Assembly: GCA_009777485.1 (NCBI GenBank)
Contig: WRLT01000004.1
Coordinates: forward strand, 1 to 64,000
DNA from: Bacillota bacterium
GTDB lineage: Bacteria; Bacillota; Clostridia; Christensenellales; Pumilibacteraceae
Length of the DNA: 64,000 nucleotides
Direction: 5' to 3'
Shown: positions 57,622-64,000 of the stretch, one piece after another
Position numbering within the stretch: the stretch's first letter is position 1
Layout of the letters: every line of letters begins with the position of its first letter
Program-made: the position numbers and the translations under genes
The notes under the pieces: model-generated
Seen by the model: only the letters and a program-made list of their open reading frames with translations
What the model was told of the DNA's origin: nothing
The model's database searches: none

Positions 57622-60600
57622 ATGAAACAAAACAATATATATAGACAGCACGTCAAACGAAATATAAGTGCGGCATTAGCACTGCTTATGCTGTTTATCG
57701 CCGTTGCGGCTGCCTTAATCGGCTTTGGCGGGGTACGTCAAGCAGGCGCAAACGCTAACGATTTTTGGGGTTACAGCTTTGTAAATAGCGGAAACGGAAC
57801 TTTGGGCGCAAACGGAACGTACCGTGTAGCGTTTGCCCCCGACGGTTCTGGTGACGGCGCCGACCTTTCTACCAACGCTATGCAAAACGGCAACCGCGCC
57901 AACTGGTACCACTCTACATGGGGCGACGGTAACCGCAACAACGATTCGCTGTACGCGCAAGCGCACGGCACGGCAAACGGCAGCAGAAGGTATATCAATC
58001 AAGGCGTAGGGCTTGGCAACGCCACGCAATTAATCAACACCAACTTTGATAAATTTATATTCGACTTAAATTCGGTGCAAACCGTTAGCGGTATCGGCTA
58101 TTACGGACGCACCGACAGTGCCAACAACGGACGAAACACCATTACGCGGGCGGAGGTTTGGGTATTAGACGCGTCCGTTACGCACGACGTATCCGTAAAC
58201 AAAGCCGAAGCGGACAATTATTTACTAAATATGACCGCTAACGCCAACTGGAAATTATACGCAAATACCGCCACGTGGAACAATACTACGCAAAATCAAG
58301 AAAAAATCGTGCGGTTTGAACCGATTCAAGCGCGCTATATCGCGTTGAGGTTTCGCGCGTTAGACAGCAATCAGCTTACCGCGTCTAATATGCGGATTTT
58401 CGGAGAAACGTTTCCGCACGTCGCAGGTATGCCCGGGGTTCAGGGCGCAACGCAAAGCAATAACGGCGGAGAAGATGTGCGCAGAACCAACGACATTCAT
58501 TTTAACGACTTTAACGCAGACGGCAGCAGCACAGCCCCCAACAGTAAAATGACTGCTCCTGCTAACTATAATGCGCGCGACCAACGCGCAAACGGTTTAG
58601 CGCACGCGTGGCGCGATAATACGGCAAGCGGCGTAGGCAATAGACACGCCAGTGCCGTAATGCAGGCTTGGATAGGCATAGGCGGTGATTTTAGAACCGC
58701 TATATTAAACGGGCTTTTAACTACTTTAAGCGTAGATATTGCGCACGGCTTAGGGGTGCGTTCGCAAGATGTCGGCACGGGAAACTCCGCAAACTTCGGT
58801 ACGGAAACGTATGTAGACGTCAGCTTTGGCAGAGACCCGAATCCTCTTGCGTTTACTAGACGTACGGGCAGTAGCGATTACGCCAGCAGAAACAGGCTTG
58901 AAAGCTTACAGGGCGATATTTTTGCAACTACCAGAAATCATGTGCCCGGCCGCACGGGCGGTACTACCTCAGGAAGCGGTTGGGGAAGTTGGGGAATAAA
59001 GGATGGCTGGCCGAACGGCAGTACGAACGGCAACTGGGATTTCGGCAGTACAGCCGTTACGTTTAACGCGGATATTTTAACGGCGCTTGCCAACAACGGC
59101 GGCTTTTGGATTAAGCTGTCTGCGCATACAACAGGCTATTCCTCCACTCCGTCTATGGCGCAAGTTGCCGTTTCGGTATTAGAGGGCGTGCGTTTAAATT
59201 ACACGTTTGCCGACCGCAGTGCAACGTTTAACACAAACGTAAACGGAACGGAAGAAACGATTTCTACGCAAGGCTTTACCAAAGCGTCTAACGCTACGTT
59301 AAGCGAAACCGCACCGATTAAGGATAATGTTTATTTTACTTCGTGGAGTGGTGCGGCGGCAAATGTGGAAACGGTTTCCAGCCGCACCGTAACTACGCAT
59401 ACGTATCCGCATATGCGGCACAACGCGGTGCTTACCGCACAGTACGCGCCGATTCCTGCTATTACCGACACGTCGCTGGTTTTTGACGGCACGCCTAAAA
59501 TTCCTGCGTCGCCGCTTGCGGGCTATTCGTTAGCGGACGCGGTATTTTCGGGCACGGCTTTTGACGGCACGGTGTATGAAAACAGCCCCCACGCTATTTC
59601 GGCGGGTAATCTTACCGTAACGGCCAACGTGGTTAATCAAGCAAATAATGAGGTTGTGGGGCGTATGGTCGATTTTGCCTTTACGATTCACCGCAGTGAG
59701 GGCGAGGGTACGGTTAGCTTAGAGGGCTGGGTGTTCGGCGACGATGTAGAAAGCGATGTATTTACGCCCGTTTTATCGGGCGTGCCCGACGAATACGGCG
59801 CGCCGCAATATTTTTATCAAATCAGTCAATCGGGTAGTTGGATAAGTCAAGACGATATAGCCGACTTTTTACCGCTTACGGTGGGCTTACACAACATTCG
59901 TGCAAGCTTTGACCAAACCGATAATTATTTGGCGTACACTACGCCCGTTGCGTCCTTCCGCGTTTCTAAAAGGGCGGTAGAAATTCCTGAATTCAGCCAA
60001 AGCTTTACCTTTAACCGCACCGAATACGATGTGTCGGAGTTTATTTTTGATACCGATTTATATACCGTAACGGCTAGCAGTGTATTAAAGCAAACCGATG
60101 CGGGTACGTACACGGTGCGTCTGCGCATTCGCGATGTGATGTTTGCGCTGTATCACTGGGAGGGAGAGGAAGAAAATCAGCAGTTTGTAAATCTTAGCTG
60201 GGAAATCACGGCTAAAAGTATAGGAGAGGGCGCGCTTTCGTTGGCGGGCGTTCCTGAAAACGGCTTTATCTTTAATAACAGCGAACAGCGTCCCCTTTCT
60301 TTAACGGCGGCGGACGGCGATTTTATACTAACCGAAGGCGACGATTACGAGGTAACGTTGCCCGTAGAAAGCACGGTTGCAGGCACTAAAACCGTAGAGG
60401 TTGTCTTTAAGGGCAATTATGCGGGGCAAGCCGAAATTTCGTATACGATACGCAAGTCGGTTGTGGCTATTCCGCAAGGCGCAGAGCATATCTATAACGG
60501 CGGCGAACAGTCGGCGGGAGATTTTGTAGACGGAAACGAGTTTTTCTTTGCGGTTACGAATACAGGAACGCTTTTTGCAACCGATGCGGGCACGTACAGT

Positions 60601-63600
60601 GTGCGCGTAGAACTTTTCGATTCGGCTAACTACGGCTGGGATAACGGTCAAGGCGCGGCGGGCGCGGGTGCGCAAAGAGTGATTAGCTGGCGCATTCTGC
60701 CCAAAGAATTAGACGAAACGGCGTTAAGCTTAGCCGAAAGCACGGTAAGCTTTACCCAAAGCGGGCGCGTTCCGACGCTGATAGTTTTGGACGGCGATAC
60801 GGTTTTGGTTGAGGGCGTGGATTATGAGGTTATTATAGAGGACGATATTGTAGCTTTGGGCGTAAAGACGCTGACGGTTGAATTTAAGGGTAATTACGCG
60901 GGAGAAGGAAGCATCGGGTACGAGGTGGTACCAAGCACAAACGGAAGTTTGGCGTTGGCCAATAGCAGCTTTATCTTTAACGGTTCGGCGCAAACGCCCG
61001 AACTAATCGTTAAAGACGGCGATTTTACGCTTACGGAGGATGTGGATTACACGGTGAGTGTAACCGATAATATCAACGCGGGTACGGCAACCGTAACGGT
61101 AACTTTTATAGGGAATTATACGGGAGAGGTAAGCGAAACGTTTACAATCGCGCAAAGTGAAAACGGCGAATTAGTTTTAGGTAGCAGCAGCTTTATCTTT
61201 AACGGTTCGGCGCAAACGCCCGAACTAACCGTTAAAGACGGCGGTACGGTGCTTACAGAGGGAACGGACTATACGGTAAACGTAACCGATAATATTAATG
61301 CGGGTACGGCAACCGTAACGGTAACCTTTATAGGGAATTATACGGGAGAGGCAAGCGAAACGTTTACCATCGCGCAAAGCACAAACGGCGAATTAGTTTT
61401 GGCCAATAGCGACTTTATCTATAACGGTTCGGCGCAAACGCCTGAAATAACCGTTAAAGACGGCGGTACGGTGCTTACAGAGGGAACGGACTATACCGTA
61501 AGCATTTCCGATAATAGTAACGCCGGCACGGTAACGGTAACCGTAACGTTTATGGGCAACTATACGGGTACGGCAATCCAAACGTACAGCATCGCGCAAA
61601 ACGAAAACGGAACGCTTACTTTGGGCGCAAATGAGTTTACCTTTAACGGTTCGGCGCAAACGCCCGACATCATCGTTAAAGACGGCGATACGGTGCTTAG
61701 CGAGGGAACGGACTATACCGTAAGCATTTCCGATAATATCAATGCGGGCACGGTTACGGTAACGGTAACGTTTACGGGCAACTACACAGGCACGGTAAGC
61801 GAAACGTATGGTATTGCAAAAGCCGAATCGGAAGTAACGCCCGACTATACGCTTTCGGGGGTATTGTACACTACGTCTACACTTCCTTCGTTGACGCTTT
61901 TATCGGGCAACACAAGCGGTACGTTTACGTGGTTGGCGCATACCGTTAAAGAGGGCACGCACAATTATGAGTGGCAGTTTACGCCCGACAACGGCAATTA
62001 CACCGTAATTACAGGCTTTATATCCTTTACGGCAACAGAGGCGGTGATTGACCGAATAGAATTAAATACGCCTCCCGACAAGCTTATTTATGCGGCCTTT
62101 GAGGTGTTAGATTTTACGGGACTGCGCATTGAAATTATCAATCAAGACGGCAACTCCGCAGGCTTTATATCGCTTACCGATTCGGATGCGTTTAGCATTG
62201 TGTACCAAAACGGCGATTCTTTCCGCGCGGGCGATACGACGGTTACCATAATCTATCAAGGAAAAGAATTAACCATTACCTTATCTGCGGCGGTTTCTAA
62301 GGCAAACGCGGTTTACACGCTTCCGACACAATTAACTGCCGTGTACGGGCAAACGCTTAGCGCGGTTACATTGCCTTTCGGCTTTACGTGGGAAAGCGCG
62401 CCCGATACGGCAGTAGGCGAGGCAGGCACGCGCACGTTTAACGCAACGTTCACCCCTACGGATACGGATAATTATTTAGTAGCTACGGGCATTGCGCTTA
62501 CGGTAGAGGTTTCCAAAGCCGCGTCTACGGTAAATCCCGTAATCGTAAACGCGCCCGATGTATTTTTTACTACCTCCGATTTACCTCTGCTTTCGTTAAG
62601 CTTAGGCGATACGGACGGGGTTATTACGTGGGACGCACTGCAAACGGTTGCAGAGGGGCTAAACGCCTATACGTGGACGTTTATTCCGTATAACGCGAAC
62701 TACGAAACGGTTTACGGCGATATAGAGTTTTTAGCGGTTGTGCCCGAACTAGACTATTTAGTAGTGCGCTCGGTTGCTGATACCTTAGCATATTTAGCTT
62801 TCGAGGCGTTTGATGTTTCGGGCATGGAAGTAGAGATTTTCTTTACGGACGGACTTTCAAGAGGATTTATAGATTTAACCGATACGGACGCGTTTGGCCT
62901 AGTTTATCAAAACGGCGGCGAAACATTCTTTGCGGGTGAAACCTTTGTAACGCTTATGTACGGCGGCGCAACCATTGAAATTGAGTTAGACGGGGCGGTT
63001 TTAAAGCTTACCCCTAGCTATACCGCGCCTAGCGGTTTAACGGCGCGTTTCGGCCAAACGCTTAGCGCGGTTACATTGCCGAACGGCTTTACGTGGGAAA
63101 ATCCGCAAACGCTTAGCGCAGTAGGCGCGCAAAGCTTTACAGTGCGCTTTACTCCCGCCGATACCGTAAACTTTGCTATCATCGAGGGCATTTCCGTAAG
63201 CGTAGAGGTGCAACGTGCTGTTTCGGTGGTTACGCCCGTTTATGACACGCCCGAAACGCTTTTCACAACGGACGCACTGCCCGCGTTAAGCCTTTCCGAC
63301 GGCGATACGCAAGGCACAATTGTGTGGGACAGCTTAACCGTAGTAGCGGGCGAGTTTGCCTACGGTTGGACGTTTACGCCCACCGATACAGACAACTACG
63401 AGATTTTACAAGGAACGGTAACCTTTACAGCGGTAGAACCTGCGGTAACGGTGTTGGTGTTGGCCGAACCTCCGCATAAAACGGCGTATAACGCGTTTGA
63501 TACGTTTAACGCGGACGGCATTAAGCTAGAACTTAAAAGCAATAACGGCGCAAGCGTGGGCTTTATAGACCTTTTAGAGGGTGAATACAGCCTTATCTAT

Positions 63601-64000
63601 CAAAACGGCGGCGAAACATTCTTTGCGGGCGAAACAGCTATAACGCTTTTCTATCAAGAGTTGCAGGTGCAAATTTCGGTTTCGGTAAGCAAAATCAATC
63701 CGCAGTTTGTTATTCCCGCAGGCTTAACCGCTACGTTTGGCGACACGCTTTCAAAGATAAACTTGCCTGTCGGTTGGGCGTGGGTTAATGCGTCCGCTAA
63801 GGCGGGCGATGCGGGCGTGCGCACACACGCGGCGCGTTTCACGCCGCAAGATACCGTCAACTATAACGCGGTTACCGTAGACATTTCGGTTACGGTAGAA
63901 AGGGCAACGGGCACTGCGCCTGAGGCGGAGGCGCAAGCGGGTACGCGCAGTATCACCGTAACGGTAGACTGGCAGCCTGCTACGGGAAGTACGTTAGAAT
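57622..64000 (+). CDS. Giant repetitive surface protein, N-terminal 2,126 residues (runs off the window)
   Basis: Open to the window end. A signal/anchor segment (ISAALALLMLFIAVAAALIGFGG) is followed by a discoidin-like region (about 50-265; ending IQARYIALRFRALDSNQ), a second beta domain, an InlB/Listeria-type segment (VYFTSWSG to HMRHNAVLTAQY), a series of MBG/YDG-like domains (LDGDTVLVEGVDYEVI, GNYAG), four 74-residue near-identical repeats (FNGSAQTPEL, DYTV, NAGT, FxGNYTG) and three larger repeats of about 230 residues (LSAVTLPFGFTW; VYQNGG; LFTTDALPALSLS). It is probably an adhesin or wall protein. No catalytic domain is seen. The anchor and true length are outside the window. Confidence 0.85.
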   Translation, partial: MKQNNIYRQHVKRNISAALALLMLFIAVAAALIGFGGVRQAGANANDFWGYSFVNSGNGTLGANGTYRVAFAPDGSGDGADLSTNAMQNGNRANWYHSTWGDGNRNNDSLYAQAHGTANGSRRYINQGVGLGNATQLINTNFDKFIFDLNSVQTVSGIGYYGRTDSANNGRNTITRAEVWVLDASVTHDVSVNKAEADNYLLNMTANANWKLYANTATWNNTTQNQEKIVRFEPIQARYIALRFRALDSNQLTASNMRIFGETFPHVAGMPGVQGATQSNNGGEDVRRTNDIHFNDFNADGSSTAPNSKMTAPANYNARDQRANGLAHAWRDNTASGVGNRHASAVMQAWIGIGGDFRTAILNGLLTTLSVDIAHGLGVRSQDVGTGNSANFGTETYVDVSFGRDPNPLAFTRRTGSSDYASRNRLESLQGDIFATTRNHVPGRTGGTTSGSGWGSWGIKDGWPNGSTNGNWDFGSTAVTFNADILTALANNGGFWIKLSAHTTGYSSTPSMAQVAVSVLEGVRLNYTFADRSATFNTNVNGTEETISTQGFTKASNATLSETAPIKDNVYFTSWSGAAANVETVSSRTVTTHTYPHMRHNAVLTAQYAPIPAITDTSLVFDGTPKIPASPLAGYSLADAVFSGTAFDGTVYENSPHAISAGNLTVTANVVNQANNEVVGRMVDFAFTIHRSEGEGTVSLEGWVFGDDVESDVFTPVLSGVPDEYGAPQYFYQISQSGSWISQDDIADFLPLTVGLHNIRASFDQTDNYLAYTTPVASFRVSKRAVEIPEFSQSFTFNRTEYDVSEFIFDTDLYTVTASSVLKQTDAGTYTVRLRIRDVMFALYHWEGEEENQQFVNLSWEITAKSIGEGALSLAGVPENGFIFNNSEQRPLSLTAADGDFILTEGDDYEVTLPVESTVAGTKTVEVVFKGNYAGQAEISYTIRKSVVAIPQGAEHIYNGGEQSAGDFVDGNEFFFAVTNTGTLFATDAGTYSVRVELFDSANYGWDNGQGAAGAGAQRVISWRILPKELDETALSLAESTVSFTQSGRVPTLIVLDGDTVLVEGVDYEVIIEDDIVALGVKTLTVEFKGNYAGEGSIGYEVVPSTNGSLALANSSFIFNGSAQTPELIVKDGDFTLTEDVDYTVSVTDNINAGTATVTVTFIGNYTGEVSETFTIAQSENGELVLGSSSFIFNGSAQTPELTVKDGGTVLTEGTDYTVNVTDNINAGTATVTVTFIGNYTGEASETFTIAQSTNGELVLANSDFIYNGSAQTPEITVKDGGTVLTEGTDYTVSISDNSNAGTVTVTVTFMGNYTGTAIQTYSIAQNENGTLTLGANEFTFNGSAQTPDIIVKDGDTVLSEGTDYTVSISDNINAGTVTVTVTFTGNYTGTVSETYGIAKAESEVTPDYTLSGVLYTTSTLPSLTLLSGNTSGTFTWLAHTVKEGTHNYEWQFTPDNGNYTVITGFISFTATEAVIDRIELNTPPDKLIYAAFEVLDFTGLRIEIINQDGNSAGFISLTDSDAFSIVYQNGDSFRAGDTTVTIIYQGKELTITLSAAVSKANAVYTLPTQLTAVYGQTLSAVTLPFGFTWESAPDTAVGEAGTRTFNATFTPTDTDNYLVATGIALTVEVSKAASTVNPVIVNAPDVFFTTSDLPLLSLSLGDTDGVITWDALQTVAEGLNAYTWTFIPYNANYETVYGDIEFLAVVPELDYLVVRSVADTLAYLAFEAFDVSGMEVEIFFTDGLSRGFIDLTDTDAFGLVYQNGGETFFAGETFVTLMYGGATIEIELDGAVLKLTPSYTAPSGLTARFGQTLSAVTLPNGFTWENPQTLSAVGAQSFTVRFTPADTVNFAIIEGISVSVEVQRAVSVVTPVYDTPETLFTTDALPALSLSDGDTQGTIVWDSLTVVAGEFAYGWTFTPTDTDNYEILQGTVTFTAVEPAVTVLVLAEPPHKTAYNAFDTFNADGIKLELKSNNGASVGFIDLLEGEYSLIYQNGGETFFAGETAITLFYQELQVQISVSVSKINPQFVIPAGLTATFGDTLSKINLPVGWAWVNASAKAGDAGVRTHAARFTPQDTVNYNAVTVDISVTVERATGTAPEAEAQAGTRSITVTVDWQPATGSTLE
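60951..61830 (+). repeat. 222 bp tandem repeats inside the surface protein gene
   Basis: The block AACGGTTCGGCGCAAACG occurs at 60979, 61201, 61423 and 61645, an exact spacing of 222 bp (74 codons). Identity is highest between the second and third copies, indicating recent expansion or gene conversion. Confidence 0.85.

Overview
This 64 kb window reads as a chromosomal stretch of an anaerobic, fermentative, sporulation-lineage Firmicute (class Clostridia, probably an uncultured gut-type lineage). The pointers are spo0A, pyruvate formate-lyase with its activase, a bifunctional AdhE, a heterodimeric ABC exporter, ParB with parS-like sites, a rpmG-secE-nusG-rplKAJL cluster and many lipoproteins and surface proteins. 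No phage structural genes, rRNA or CRISPR array were seen; one tRNA (Ser-UGA) is present.

Layout. 0-7 kb: spo0A, a lipoprotein, an SDR and a pflB / lamin-tail surface protein / pflA cluster. 7-13 kb: a giant DUF4011-type helicase next to a PIN-toxin pair. 13-21 kb: TM2 protein, tRNA-Ser, ABC exporter, eroded genes with repeats, and an ECF sigma factor with a leucine-rich-repeat putative anti-sigma partner. 21-31 kb: a RelBE/ParDE-type module, adhE, small membrane proteins, a divergent XRE switch, an acyltransferase-like membrane protein, an adenylate-forming enzyme, then parS-like sites and parB. 32-38 kb: lipoprotein, membrane protein and the ribosomal/transcription cluster. 38-49 kb: MacB-like transporter, an SDR with a histone-H1-like tail, a toxin/immunity-like island (HNH, CPCC-DUF4417 fusion, BECR-like toxin, CPCC protein), an esterase-like protein and signal peptidase. 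49-57 kb: AT-rich DnaA-box-like region, rsmG-mnmE, smpB, a J-domain/Sel1 protein and ilvC. 57.6 kb to the end: the first 2,126 codons of a giant repetitive surface protein.

The most unusual content is non-coding. (i) A BIME-like family of paired inverted arms (about 22 arms) carries one constant hairpin and one hairpin whose stem changes with compensatory substitutions while its loop stays GNA or GNNA. (ii) Three nested-hairpin elements each begin on a gene's stop codon, with different but near-perfect stems around shared CTACG and CTGTTG landmarks. (iii) Two further palindromic families and a heptamer tandem repeat share the same intergenic sites. (iv) At least ten genes have a -35/-10 promoter that puts the predicted transcription start on, or 1-4 nt before, the start codon, suggesting abundant leaderless translation.

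Strand composition changes between about 31 and 34 kb: by hand counts on sampled lines the + strand is C-rich to the left and G-rich to the right. With parB and the parS-like cluster on one side and the ribosomal genes pointing away on the other, this suggests a replication origin nearby; a DnaA-box-like cluster at 49.5 kb is a rival candidate. All functional calls are from reading motifs, without database searches.
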